Below, piece after piece: positions 43,701 through 56,900 of a stretch of 64,000 nt of DNA; position 1 is the stretch's first letter; each line of letters begins with the position of its first letter. Below the pieces are notes generated by a model. That model was given only the letters and a program-made list of their open reading frames with translations, was not told where the DNA came from and searched no databases. The DNA is from Xiphophorus maculatus (taxonomy: Eukaryota; Chordata; Actinopteri; Cyprinodontiformes; Poeciliidae). The DNA lies in the NCBI RefSeq assembly GCF_002775205.1, contig NC_036456.1, positions 24,379,968 to 24,443,967 of the forward strand. Direction: 5' to 3'. Made by a program: the position numbers and the translations under genes.

Positions 43701-44015
43701 CAAAAGTAAAACTAATTAATACATAATTTAATGAAGATTAGAACAAATACAAAACAATTTAAAAGCGATGCACCGGTTAACTAAGATCAGTTTTGTTTCT
43801 CCTGCATAAGATCTGAGATGGATGCTTGTTTATTTCAGCTCATTTGTGAATTTAGAAACTTTATGGAGTTTCCTGCTTGTTCTGGGTTGTGGTATAAATT
43901 TCACCTCCACAGTAGATAATAGCAATATAGAAGGGGAATATATTGTTTACTCTATCTAAATAGTTCAATAGTACAGAAACCCTGATGTGTTGGTACAATA
44001 GAAATCACTGGCAAC

Positions 44016-44044
44016 CTGCTGCTGCTGCTGCTGCTGCAGCTGCA

Positions 44045-44100
<56 letters not shown>

Positions 44101-44108
44101 AGCTGCTG
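44016..44108. repeat. CTG/CAG trinucleotide array
   Basis: About 93 bp of CTG repeats, interrupted by CAGCTGCAG near 44037-44045 and CAG near 44100. The interruptions make it partly self-complementary. Confidence 0.95.
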
Positions 44109-44119
44109 GTCCAGAAGTT

Positions 44120-47100
44120 TCTCTCTGGTCAGGTTGAGAGAATCAGAAGGTCTGGAATGAAACTCCTTCCTCCTTAACAGTCTGAATTCACAACATCATC
44201 AAGGATCTTTTCCTCAGCTTTTCTCTTCTCTTTGTCTCTACAAAACATTTTGAATCCTAAAACTCAGAAACTGTCATTTTGCCTGATTTCCTCCAATCAG
44301 GCAAAACCTGATTATTATATTATTATTGCCTATTGATTATTAAAAGACAACAAGTCCCATCAGGTCCCAGTTGCTGTTTGGGTGAATATTATCATCCAAA
44401 ACCTCCAAAGAAATGAAAACTTTCTCTGATTAGTTGTGATGTGAAGATTGAATCCTCTGATATTTAAACCAGCTGGTTTTAGTGACAGCAGATCAACAAC
44501 AACATGAAACCAAACTGAAATCCTGACAGAGGAGAGACTGAAGGAGGAAACGACAGAAACAGACGATGAACAGACAGACGGACGGATCTGTTCTCCTGTC
44601 ATCTAAAGTCCAACAGTCTGATAGAATCAGGTTCTGTTCTGCTTCCTCCTGACGACCCAGAGACTCTGATCTCTACCAGAACCATATTCAGAACCAGAGT
44701 CAGTCTGACAGGAAAAGAGTTTCAGTAACATTTCTAGAACATCTGGACCTCAGAGTCTCTTTGTCCCAGAATCTGGATGGATTCATTTTGATATTTAAAC
44801 TCTGATGGTTCATTTCAGTTTAAATAAATCCTCCCAGTTCCACCAGTTCAGTCTCTCTGTCTGAAACTGGGACGTCCTGAATGTGAAGAAAATAAATGTT
44901 TCACTTTCTGAAAGGATCTGGACAGTTTTCATCCTAGAAATACTGCAGACAGAACTACAGTTTCTAAGTTTTAGGATCTAAATAAAAGCCTTGATGTTGT
45001 TGTGAATTCAGACTGTTTATAATAAATGATGTGAAGATGATGATTATTTTATGATTTTCTATCAACTGAATGTATTTTCTGAGCTCTGCACTGAATATAT
45101 TCAGAGAAACTCTCCAGATCTCAGTTTTTCATTGTTAAAGTGTAGAAAATGAACCAGAGGCATGCTGGGAAATTTAGTGACAAAACTGAACTGAACTGAA
45201 CTGAACTGAACTGAACTGAACTGAACTTGGTCTGCAGTGATGAAGGAAATGAGATCATCATATTAAGATTCTGCTTTTGTGTAGAATTAAGGTTCTTCAG
45301 CCGCATAAACTGTAAAAGAGAAATGTTAAAAATAGACATTTTCACTTCTCCTTTGTTGAGGTTTCTGACTCAGCCGAGTCAGAGCTGAGTTTTCTTTATG
45401 CTACATAAACTTTGTTTATGTCACTTGATGACACTGGGAACAAAACTACCTGTGGTGAAAACATCAGGTGAAGTGTATCGTCTCCCAAACCTCATGATAA
45501 ATGTTTCATCTTGGAGATTCACAAGCTTTTAACGTAAAACCAAAAGTTAGATAATATTGTTTCTTATTTATTTTTTTGGTCGTATTACTTTCAGCATAAA
45601 ATAGAAATACCAAAGTATTAACTTTTCCTGGTTATAAAGTCAGAGAGAGAATTTCGTCACATATATGGATAATTTAACTCTGGTTGTCACTGATAATAGA
45701 TCTATAGATCTATAGATTCACTAACTGTGTGAACAATCTATTTTTTATGTTAATCAACATAAAAGTGAATTATTTATTTTAATTGGAGAAATGAGAGAAA
45801 ACTGTATTTTTCTGCTACAAACAGATGCAATAAATATATTTGCTCAGCAAACATGAAAACATGGAGGATCTGAATGAACTCATTCAGTTCAATGAATCAG
45901 AAAAACTGATTCCTCTGAGAATCAACAGATCAACTGATCTCTGTGAGAAAGAAATCTGTTAAATGAAACAACAACTAGAGCAAACATCTGGTTTATAGCA
46001 GCTGATCTACTGATTCTAGATCTATAAACCTCTGGAATAGATTTTATTGAACTGAAATGAATCAAACTGATTCTAATCAGAATCCAGATTCAGTTTTCAA
46101 TGATCAGAGAATTTCTAAAAATTAGATAAAACTCAGGTTTAACCTTAAAATGTTAAACAAACATGTTTGGAAAGAAGAACAAGCTGGTGGTGAGTTTATG
46201 TCACAAGTTGGTTATTCATGAATCTGAGAGCAAAAACATTTAGGAACTGAAACTGTAGAGCAGCAGCGTGTTTAGGATCTTTCCTTCACATTGCAACATG
46301 GATCATACTATAACAAAACGGCTCTACAAACTCTGAGAAACAATGAAAACAATCCAACCAGATAAGTAAGTATATATTAGTTTGGTTTACATTTGTTTAG
46401 ACTTCAGTTCAGTCACTAGTTACTAGTTATCAATAGTTATATTGATATTTTTGTAAATTGGCCTGTTAACTAAGACAATAACATAAGTAATAAATGTTAA
46501 TGTATCTGAGAACAGATCAATAAATCAGTGGAATCAAAGTGATTTTAATCTACAACAAATTATTTTCATTCCTGTTTCATTCTTGAATTGTAAAATATTC
46601 AAGTGCTGGACCAATTAATAAAAAATAAATTAATATTTAGTCTAATCTCATTGATTTAATCCAGAGATCTCTGAATTTTGAAGATGTTTGGACTTAAAAT
46701 ATCAACAGATCAGATAAATATGTTTTATTTGATCAAATGTGAGTTTTTAATCTGTTTGAGGTTCTTCTGTTTAAAGAAAGTTTCAGAAAAACAAATCTAT
46801 GTCTGGTTGTTGAAAACTAAAGATCTAAACAACTTTTCTTTCTAAATTAAACTAAAGTCAAACTTGGTAAACTTGGTGTTTGTCTTTATTTAGATTAAAT
46901 TCATTTTCTTTCTTAATCCAGGTGATTATTCTATTGTTGTGTTAGATAAAAAAACTAATCTTAGTCCTTCAACCGTTTAATGTGAAAGTCGTGTCATTCT
47001 GTCAGAATAAAAGCCTTAAACCTGTTTTTCCTCCACAGGATTCAAATTTCAGTCACAACTTAAAGGTAAATCAGCTGATTTTCTGTCTCCTTTAGTTTTA

Positions 47101-47480
47101 AAAGTATAAACACTAAGAGTCCACACAAATATGATCAACACTTTATCTCAGTAAAGTTTGAATAATGAATTTAAGCTGCTCGTCATAAATGGTCAGAAAT
47201 GCAGGTTAAATGTAAATACTGGTGAGGAGCTGTAGTTCTTCTAGTTCTCCAGCAGGTGGAGCTATTTCTCTGCTTCACTTTGTTTTTCTTTTTCCCATCA
47301 GCAGGAAATGATGGTGACAAACATCTGATATCCTGACTGAACTAATTCAGTAAATTAGAGATTAAACAGACGAGATACCAGAACAGTTTGATGCAGATTA
47401 TTTATCATGTGAAACTCAGTGAAAGTTTATTGATTTAACATGTGGGATTATTTTAGATTGGAAGAAGGAAATCCATAATT
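44120..47480. other. No gene seen
   Basis: AT-rich anonymous DNA between the 42- and 47-kb Ig genes. Short ORFs only. The conserved leader-exon flank begins at about 47495. Confidence 0.5.
45184..45228. repeat. GAACT pentanucleotide repeat
   Basis: Eight to nine tandem units of CTGAA/GAACT. Confidence 0.95.
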
Positions 47481-47566
47481 CACTGTTATGAGTCCAGATG
47501 TTCCTTGTATTGTTAGTGATGATGTTCCTGATGTTCTGCTGCCTCTCCTCCTCTTCCTCTCTCAGG

Positions 47567-48477
47567 ATGAAGATGATCTCCAGGATCCTGCTGCTCCTCA
47601 TCCTCAGCTCATGTCTCTGTGGTCAGTCTCCATCTTGTCTTTGTGACAGAAAGCTCTCTAGATGGAGCTGAAAGACTCCCATGTTCCAGTTCTCAGTGTG
47701 TCTGCTCCTCTCTTTCCCTCTCTGTCTCCTCAGCAGCAACATTTGTAGTGAATGTGACACAGAGCAGCTATCAGGCAGAGGAGAACCACAGCATCACTCT
47801 GGAGTGGACCTTCACCACCAAGACTCAGGGAACCTGGAGACGACTCTTTGTCCTCTGCAGCCTAGTGGCTCCTCATAAAGAACTGGTTCTCTATCAGGTC
47901 CATGAAGGTGTTGAGTTTCCAGATTCTCAGGATGAACAGTTTTCAGGACGAGTCCAGAGTGACAAAGACGTCCTCAGAGAAGGACGAATCAGACTCCATG
48001 TGTCCAGACTGAGGACTGAAGACTCTGGTCTGTATCTGTGTGAAGTGAAAACTGAAGATGGATTCAACTCTGGAAGATGTCGACTCAACGTTACTGGTGA
48101 GAAGAAATCATGTAAATAATTTTTTTCCACTCAGTTCAAATTCTAATCCTGTCTTGATGAACCAACATCTTCATCTTCTGCATGAATCCTCCTGGATCTC
48201 AGTTTTCATCAAATATTAATAAATATTTCTGATTTCTCTCCCAGCAGCTGCTGATCAGATCCAAACTCAGAGACCAACTTTGACTCCAGAACTGGAGAGA
48301 CGAGGAAGGAACATCGTCTTCATCAGTCTAGGATCAATAGCTCTGATGGCTCTATTAATATTGATTATTTGTTTTAGGAAGAGGAGAAAGACAATGAAAA
48401 CTAATCACTTGACAAGAGTAGATTTAAAAAAACAACAACAAATAGATAACAATGTTGTTCACTTTACAATTGTTTAA
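47567..48477 (+). CDS. Single-V-domain Ig membrane protein with PDZ-like C-terminus
   Basis: Exons 47567-47621, 47734-48096 and 48245-48477 join in phase 1 to 216 aa. Leader and V1 are near-identical to the other copies except in the C to C'' region (GTWRRLFVLCSLVAPHKELV). The family pattern of Trp in B, Cys in C and Cys in F is kept. The stalk TLTPELERRGRN is almost that of the 42-kb gene. The TM is IVFISLGSIALMALLILIIC, with basic RKRRK after it. The tail of about 32 residues ends NNVVHFTIV. FTIV is a class I PDZ-type terminus, and the ITIM Tyr of the 42-kb paralogue is Phe here. The shared 3' exon and flank show the two are recent duplicates. B7/butyrophilin-like surface protein is inferred. 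Confidence 0.86.
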
Positions 48478-48559
48478 AATTAATTTTGCCCTCACAAAAA
48501 TATCAGATTTGTTTCAATCTATTCTAATGCTTAACATGTTAGATTATCATGACTTAATT

Positions 48560-49065
48560 TATTCGCTTAATTAATAGTGGAGAAATATTTTTATCTCCAT
48601 GGCAACCATTGAGCTGTGAAAAATGCTTACTCACACTAAGTGCCTCCTATTTTTCCAAAGATTCTCCTCAGAGCTGCAGTTTTCAAGCTTCCAGCACACA
48701 GAGCATCCCTCCACTCCCCATCTCAGCTCCTTCAGACTAGCCAGCAGCAATTAGCAAACACCTGTTGGAACTGCACATCTGTTGAACTCATTATATGAGC
48801 TACTTTTCAGTGCAACACTCCTAAGACCTGCTTTAAATGGCATAATGAAGGCGCATTGTTGTGATGACATGCTGAAGGCAGAGTGTCAGAAGGAGTAGGG
48901 ACTTTTAAAGAGACAGAGGCCCAATTTCAAGGTTTTAAAATGCAAAGTCAAATTTATTTTACGTCATGTCAGCGTTTTTATAACTGAAGACAACATAGTT
49001 ACTTGATTGTGCTATAAAATGTCACTATGTGCCTGGAGAATATATGATAATGTATATTCTCCATA
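48560..49065. mobile_element. MITE-like insertion after the 47-kb Ig gene
   Basis: The 3' flanks of the 42- and 47-kb genes match (AACATGTTAGAT, then AATAATGATGACATTGAGTC), but here about 500 bp intervenes. It includes AAAGAGACAGAGGCCCAATT, related in inverted orientation to the element at 5690-6155. Near the right end GGAGAATATA and TATATTCTCC form a hairpin. Confidence 0.55.
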
Positions 49066-49109
49066 TTGCAATAATGATGACATTGAGTCATTTATTATAT
49101 TGTTTCAGT

Positions 49110-50630
49110 TCCTGTTTTAAATAATTTATAAAATTATTTAAACCAGAACCATTGATCAGTTATTGTGTCAAAATGCCGAATCAGCTGATTGTTACTGAAA
49201 CCAAAGATATTTATCTGATGCACAACTTATGTTTACAGTCATATCTTTAAATACTCTTTTGTTGAATTATGTAGATATAAAAATGTCCAATTTATTATTT
49301 TCACAGGTATATTTAAACAAATATTTTTATTAATATGTCGTGAAACAGAACACATTAAGACGTTTTAAGAGGTTTTATAAAAATCAATATTTCCCTAATT
49401 TCAGGTGAAATCAAATAATTAATTTTAAAGTGACAATTTCTATACATTTCATCAATTTCAGAGATGAACATAAAACATTATGACATAAAATTCTTTTGCT
49501 TTTCTTTAACATACATTTTACCTTCACTGCTAGTTTGTTGTTTCTTTGTTGAAAAGTTATAAACGTAAATGTTTCATTATAGAATTGTTATTACTTTCAA
49601 AGTTTTCTCTTTAAACTTAATGTTTCAACTCAAATCTTCTGATGAGTTTATATTTTTGATAAGCTGCGTTTCTGGTGTGTAGCTGTGAATGGTTGTGGTT
49701 TCACACCACATAATGTGTGTGAATGTGTTACAATAAGCTGCTAAACTGAATTTGTCTTTTGGAATAAATAAAATATTGTGAAGTTCAGAATCTGAAGCTC
49801 TTAATAAAACATTTATTTTTCTTCCATCTTGCTTCAACTTGTCAGAATCTCTCACTGTTTCCTGGTTTCCACTTTAAACAAGGATTCACATTTTACCTGC
49901 ATTTGGTTCCGTCTGGTTTTCACCTTATAGACATTAATGTCAGATTGTTTCAAGTTCACCTGTGTTCATATTAAAACTTCCATCAAGTTTAATGTTGTCA
50001 GCATGTTTTATACTGACAACATGAAATATAAGTTTTGTTTTGACACTACGCCCTCTATTGGTGAAAAGTCACCACAACAACAGCATCATACATTGTTTTA
50101 AATAATAGAGACAGATTAGAAAATATTTGTTTTGGTGGAAAAAGAAAAAATTAATTTTTAATACAAAAACAGGAAAATCTGGATTTTTGTGTGTTTGCAC
50201 CCATTTTGATGCTGGGTTTTAATATTTAATTTTAAAATATATAAATTCAATTATGTAAATATTAAATTTGTGAATTTTGAAAAACAGATACTTCATTTCT
50301 TCTGAATTATTCTGACTTGTTTGAAAGTTTAAGAACAAAAACAATTTTAACAGGTGACAGATCTCTGTCAGAGACATCAGAGAAGCTGAAGAGAATCCAG
50401 CAGAGCTCTGATTTTATTTTTATTCAGGTTTTGTAGCCATTGTCTAATATGTCTAACAATTCTCCTCACTATTGAACCACTGTTTAATGCCTTAATGCAG
50501 TTTATGAATTTTGTTTATCTGAATCAATACCGTTTCAATCAATCAAGTTGATTTGTTTAAAAGGATCTAAGTTTTGTTTTCTGTTCCGTCTCAGCTTGTC
50601 TGAGATATTGAGTGTATTTAACACTAGTTT
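49110..50630. other. No gene seen
   Basis: AT-rich anonymous DNA with no recognisable exon. Confidence 0.5.
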
Positions 50631-50639
50631 TTCTATTTT

Positions 50640-51011
50640 TATTTTTTTTTTCAGATGTTGATACATAGGTTGCCCAGGCTTCCGGTGGGGACCCTGTTTT
50701 GAAGAGGGGGGGGTGTTACGGCCCAAGGCTATTCCTTTGGGGTTTAGCATCCCTGCTCCAGATCTTGTGATTGGTGCTGATTGGAAGTGGAGGCAGCTGG
50801 CCAGTGTCTCCATGAATGACATCAGATCAGCTTAAAATGCACCACCTTTTTCTCACCAGGACAGCCCTTTTCTTTTTGTCTGTCAACCTCTCCTCTTTTT
50901 TCCCCTTTCCTCTCCAACCAGTTATGACTTTTGTTAAATAAATCCTATTTTAAGTTATCCCACGCGTTGCTTCCCTTTCATTTGTTATGGTACCAGAGCC
51001 AGACCATAACA
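50640..51011 (+). mobile_element. 3' LTR with polypurine tract
   Basis: AAGAGGGGGGGG (50702-50713) is a polypurine tract directly before TGTTACGGCCCAAGG (50714). The LTR ends CATAACA at 51011 (298 bp) and carries AATAAA near 50938. Only about 70 bp of internal sequence precedes the tract. The copy-1 counterpart is 1-207. Confidence 0.72.
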
Positions 51012-51128
51012 ATGACTAAATGTGGTGTAAATCACTTTGGGGTCCTCTGGACATCATAAAGCACTGTACAAGTACAGGCCATTTACTGTCTTATCGCTGT
51101 GTGAAATGCTTTTATTTATGAATTTCAG

Positions 51129-51943
51129 ATAGAACAAGATTTAAGATTCCTGTTTGGCGAAGACACTGCCAACAGATTTTTGGAGAAGTGGCCCACCAGT
51201 CTCAAATCCAAGGTTATAAAGGAAAGCCATGGCCTGGTACCTACCACTGAGCTCTTGGATTTATTGCGGAATGCCGAGTTGGCTGCTGAGGCTGAGAATG
51301 GTATGTTGGTCCTCTAGATAATTGTGACAAATTCACATGTTAGTGGGATGATGGTAACCTGTAGCTGTTGGTCTGTAGGTTGGGATAGTGACATGTCTGC
51401 TATTTTGCTTCTGCTGCATCTGCTACCACCATCTGCACAAGGACGAAGAGGCCGGGTAAGATGTCTACATCTCAAGCAGTGGATCACCTCATCAGATTTC
51501 TTAAGGTACTGCTAAACAGTTGTTTAAAGATTAAACAAAGCATAATTCAGTCTCTTCATTTTTACAATTCAAAATTTTATTCTGTCTGATCTTCATTCAG
51601 AAATTTGTCACTAAATACTTTTGTCATGTGTTTATTTATTTTTTTAATGTAGGTTGGAACCAGTGTACAGAGGCATCTTGACAAAATCATGCAACATTCC
51701 CAGCCCTACCTCCTTGCCCAGGGATCCATCCAAAGCAGTATTCACACATTCTTAATTGTGATTGACAACTGTGCTATTCCATGTAAGGCAACATGTTCAG
51801 TTGGAGCTCTTGATGAGCTCTTCAAGGCCCATTATGTGTTTGGTACGTCATACAGTGCTCCCTTGACCAACTTCTTCACTTTTCTCCAAACAGTTGTTGT
51901 GTTATGTTTTTTCACACAACTGAAAACTTCTCAGTTGATGTGA
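51129..51943 (+). pseudogene. SAMD3-like teleost multicopy gene module, copy 2
   Basis: Same three blocks as copy 1 at an offset of 50804, with the same frame change after GRRGR. The final block again runs into TVVVLCFFTQ instead of the usual continuation. The shared defects indicate it was already broken before duplication. Confidence 0.6.
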
Positions 51944-52931
51944 TGCAGGACATTTTTGAAGGTTTTGGCCAGTACAAGTTTTTTAAAGAACACATTACAT
52001 TGGAGGAACTGAATTTGAGAATATTAACTTTTGACTATGGATTCATGGAAAGGAACAGCAGGCCAGTGGCTGTGAATTTATGTGGAGAATCGAATGATCT
52101 GGGACTAAATGCAGTTCAATCAGGGTGCTTGCTGAAGAATGTTCCTCTCATGTTTGGAGATCTGGTAACATCTGATAATCCACACTGGGGCCTCCTCCTT
52201 TTACTACTACAAATTGTAAATATTGTTCTTTCTCCAATGTCTGTGTGTATATTTAAAACATTTGATTGTGGATCATCACAAACTGTTTAAAAAGTTGTAT
52301 CCACAGAAAAAACTTTTACCAAAGCACCATTTTCTCATCCATTATCCTAGGTGCATTCGGAAAATTGGCCCTGTACTTCATAGTTGGTGCATGCGCTATG
52401 AAGGTAAACACAATTTTTTTAAGAAACAGTTAAAGTCATTTAAAAACATTACCAAAACACTCGCTAAAAAACATCCAAATTATATGGCACATGTTTGGGA
52501 AGCTTCATCAACTTTTAATCGATTGGACATTGGACCAGGGAAAATGGTATCTTTAAACATGGTGAAAGGAGGTTCTGACATTTCTGAGGCAGTGCAAGTG
52601 TCTCTTGCGGTTCAAGTTATGAAAGTGAACTGGGCAAAACACAGTGAATTTATTTACCCTCCTCTTCTGGTTATTTGTGCTAAAGTTGAATCTGAAATGC
52701 CAGATCAAGTCTGTGTTCATAGTTAAAGACAAATTGTTGCTGCTTACATTGCCTTTATGTACAGTAACATTTCATGAACATTTTCATGCTTATGAAGTTA
52801 CTAAAATGCTGCAAGGTTTTGTTGTGTTTGATGTCAACCATCTATGTTATCTGAAGCCCTTTGACATACAAATGTCATATGAAGCAAATGACACTGCTCT
52901 TTTTGTTGTCCCGTATTGCTGTCTTTGGTGA
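51904..52931 (+). pseudogene. Teleost transposon-like repetitive ORF, copy 2
   Basis: Matches 1100-2126, but the long central frame is preserved here: from HHFLIHYPRCIRKIGPVLHS through YEGKHNFFKKQLKSFKNITK to QVCVHS (52223-52726, 167 aa). A frame change still separates it from the C-terminal part (VKDKLLLLTLPLC to VVPYCCLW, ending 52931) and from the N-terminal part. A decayed TE-type gene. Confidence 0.6.
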
Positions 52932-53923
52932 ACATTGTTTTGAAGATGGTTAAACTGACACTGTTACAGTAATTATGTCACTGGATCATAAAGTTGAATA
53001 AATGTTGTCACTGTGAACTTAAAACTTTGATTATTGTGATTGGTAGATTTTTATGAATGTATATGTGTAAAAAAAAAACTGGAGAAAGGAAAAAAACAAC
53101 ACAATAAAGTACTTTTTAAGTAAATTTAGTGTAAAAAAACAATATTACTCTGAAGAGTGTAAACAAACAATAGTGTTAAATAATTTGACTCACTGACTTG
53201 TTGATTTTGACACTGAAATGAATAAAATTAACTCTGAAAATTTGACACTTGCTATAGAGTACATTTTACACTATTTTCGAGTGGGACCAAAAATTATCTG
53301 AAACTGTTAAATTCAACTCTATAGGTGTTAAAATGACACTTCATTTATAATTGTGATTCCTCTATGTTTTTACTATCCATTCTACTGTGTTTATTTCTGG
53401 GAATAAAAGCTATAAAAATACTCTGCAGCTGATAATCACACTTTAGAAAAAAGCAATAAGGATAATTAAGACAGTAAGATTCAAAATACACTTTTTACAA
53501 AATTATGTACATTAACATTTCCATTGTAAATAAACCCAAAAGATAACATTCACACATAATTACTATGTAAAAATATTCAAGAATAATTAACAGAGAGAGA
53601 AGGGTGTGATTTAAGGGTAGATATGAATAAAAATAAGAACATTGAAATGCTTGTGAACTTCAACCTGTGAAGTGACTTTGTGAAACAGTAAGGCTAAAGA
53701 AAGGAAACAATATACAAGCATAAACATACATAACAATCAATTTTCCTGTAGCCACATAAATGATTCAATGATTAAAACTCCTCAGCAGAACCTGATGGCC
53801 TGCAGAGGAGCTGATGCAATCATTGCAATCAAGTTGTTAGAGCAAAGTCACATTCAAGTCATGGAGGTTGTTGAGCTCTGAGGATCAAGGTTGGGATCTC
53901 TGAACTAGAACCGTCCTTAACAC

Positions 53924-56900
53924 TCACTGTGAGTTCGGTGATCTGTTCATCTTCTGCTTTGTTAAATAGAGACACCAACCAATAATCAGTGCAGCGATCA
54001 GAACGGCTACAATAATCAGAAATGCTACAACAATCAGTCCAACATGTTTGTTTCTGCTTCCATCTTCTTTTCTTTCCTCCTCGTTTTCTGTAAAACAGAA
54101 TCAGAGCTGAAGGTCAGAATCCATTTCTCTTCATCTGCTGCTCTCAGACCAGCTGCTTTCTGCAGCAGCTTTAGAAAAACATCTGGTCTGACAGGTTCAC
54201 TGCAGAACCAGAACCACATCTGGCCTTAAAGGGATATTCCCCCTTAGATTAGCCACAGCCCCCACAGAGACTCTAAAGACATTTTCACCTTTAAGAAGAT
54301 TCACTGATCTGAACATTAAAACACTTTATGCAGCTTCCTTCTTTCACTGGAATATAGAAACTATGAAAACTCACCTGGAGGAGGCGCTACATCCAGGAAG
54401 ACGATCCAGATGGGGTCAGAGATCAAAGCGCGTCTCTTCCTGCCAGTTGCTTCTCTCTGGAAAACTCGACACTCGTATTTTCCCGAGTCGCTGGTCGTCA
54501 CGTTGCTCAGAAGCAAAGACACGTCTCCGTCCTTCATCCGTCTGTCCTGCAGCTCCACCCGGTTCCTAAAAGATGGATGCTGGTTCTCTGGGTCAGGCTG
54601 CTCATCTCTGAACAGGAGGACATAATCTGGTTCCAGGTCCGGTCGGGTCCACTTCACAACCACAGCAGGTTTGTTGTTGGGGAGTCGGCATGGCAGAGAG
54701 ACGTTCTGTCCAGGAACAGCTGAGATGTTTTTATGAACTACAGGACAGAGAAAACAGAGCAGAAAGGTCAGAGGTCAAAGTGAACCGGTCCACTTCCACA
54801 GCAGCAGCAGAGACCAAGGGGAGACACTGGACTCTGACCTGGACTGGAACAACAGATCTGGACCTTAAAACAAGAACTGTTGTTAGAATCAGAAATAATC
54901 TGCTTCAAATTATCTAACAAGGATTCTTGTTATTTGTTGATGAATGTATTTTATTCAATTATTCAAACTTTTCTGTTGGTTTAATCCTTTTATGATTTAA
55001 TATATTTTAATCATCATAATGAATGAACTCAAACACAAGGCTGACATGTAGAGTTAAAATGTTTCTGCTTGAGTTTCTACTTTCTGTCCTGCTGACAGTT
55101 TGATTTTCCTCATGATGAGAACAGAAGCATCAGGATTTACATTCAGTAACTTTTCACATAACAGGAATATTTCTGACAAAAGTCCAGTCCTTTACATCAG
55201 TGATCCCCAAACCCCGGTCCGTGGACCAATTGGTACCGGGCCGCACAAGAAATAAATATTTGCGTTTTATGTATTATTTGAGTCTGGAGGATCTTTTATT
55301 TTGAAAATACTTTAACCGGATTCTCTCGGTTGCGTCTTGCGCGCCAACGTTGAGCCACAAGCAGCAAAATGAGTCAGAAACAGATCAGATTCTTTGGAAA
55401 GTTTCTTTATGAAGGGAAAAGGCCCAGAGAAGAGACAGGAGGATGGATTTATCCCGGCAGGTGATTCCCACAGTCCAAGCTCTGCATGATTTGGTGACCG
55501 GATGTTAATGAGGCAATGAAGCTTCAAACTGCTTCGCCACTAGAGACCAAGAACCCTGAGCATCAGCAACACTTCCGGTGTTATTGTCTCTCATCTCTCC
55601 CAGATGGACCGTCTGGCTGCAGAGAAACGAGCTCAGGGCTCCTATTAGTCGTTATTGTGAGTTAAAATTTTCACGAAAGTAAAATGTTTGTTTTTGTGGC
55701 ACATCTGTATCTTATTTTGAAAGGATACGTAAACGTTACCATAGCGACCAGAGACAGAAACCGTTAGGGCAGCGGCCGAGACGAGGAGAGGAGTAGAGCT
55801 TTAGGTCTGGTTCACACGGCACGATTTTAGGATTGTTGGCCAATTTTCCAAACCTCTGTGACCACAGAGCCGATAAAAGTCCAACAGGTTCGGTCGGTTC
55901 GTGTGTCCAGCCACACGGCAGGAGCAACACACCACACTAACCGGTTCCAGAAGAAAATCCAGTAAAACCCCCAACATACCACACATGAATTTAGAATAAT
56001 CAAACATGGATGACGATGTAGAAGCAGCAGTGATAGTTTGTGGCTCATTTTAAGAGATAAAAAACGAAACAAAATGAAAAGGCGTTTGATAAAAGATGGC
56101 GGGAGCAGCAGCTCTATTTGCTGCTCTATGATTTAAAATAACTATGTTTTTTCATAGTTAACATTTTTAATTGAATAAACATCCATGTTTATTAAGCACA
56201 TGATAGTTTCCACATATCATCTCCGTTATCCGGTTGCGCCATGTCAGCTGTTTGGGATTCTCCTCCTTACGTCACGGCGCTTTCTGATTGGCTACCTGTC
56301 ACATTCAACATTCAGCAGGTTGCCTTTTCGCTCCCAGTTAGGGAAACCAGAGTAAAAAATGTAAAATTGTGCCATAGGAACTAGGCTTTAGCTTACATAC
56401 CAACATATCTAACAACCCCCCCACCCCCCCCCGCTTGCCCCTCTCCTCCCATGTTATCTTCAGTTGTCATAAAAATCTATAAATATATCAAATATGCCTT
56501 AAAAGAAATTTGACTTTGTAATGAAGCACCTTGAAATTAGGCCTCTGTCTCTTTAAAAATTCCTCCTCTTCCTGAAACTCCACCTTCAGGAAGTCATCAG
56601 AATAGCACTCCTCTATTAAACTTTAACTATTTTTACCAGTGTTGCACTGAGTAGTAGCTCCTATAATGAGATCAGCTGATGTTCCACCAGATGTTTGCTA
56701 ATTGCTGCCTCTGAAGGAGCTGAGTGGGCTGCTCAGTTTGGAAGCTGCAGCTCTGAGGAGGAGCTGTGCCTCAAAGGCGGGGCTAGGTCCACCCAGGCAT
56801 TTTCAACAGCTGTATGGATGCCATAGAGATTAAATGATTTCTCAGTCATGCATGAAAGAATCAAAACAACACTCCAGGTATGTTTTTGATCAGAGTATAA

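Noticed and set aside
44016..44108. Coding polyglutamine or polyleucine tract
   Set aside because: No surrounding ORF with codon structure; a microsatellite is sufficient.
45184..45228. CRISPR-like or regulatory array
   Set aside because: A simple pentanucleotide microsatellite with no spacers, in a eukaryotic context.
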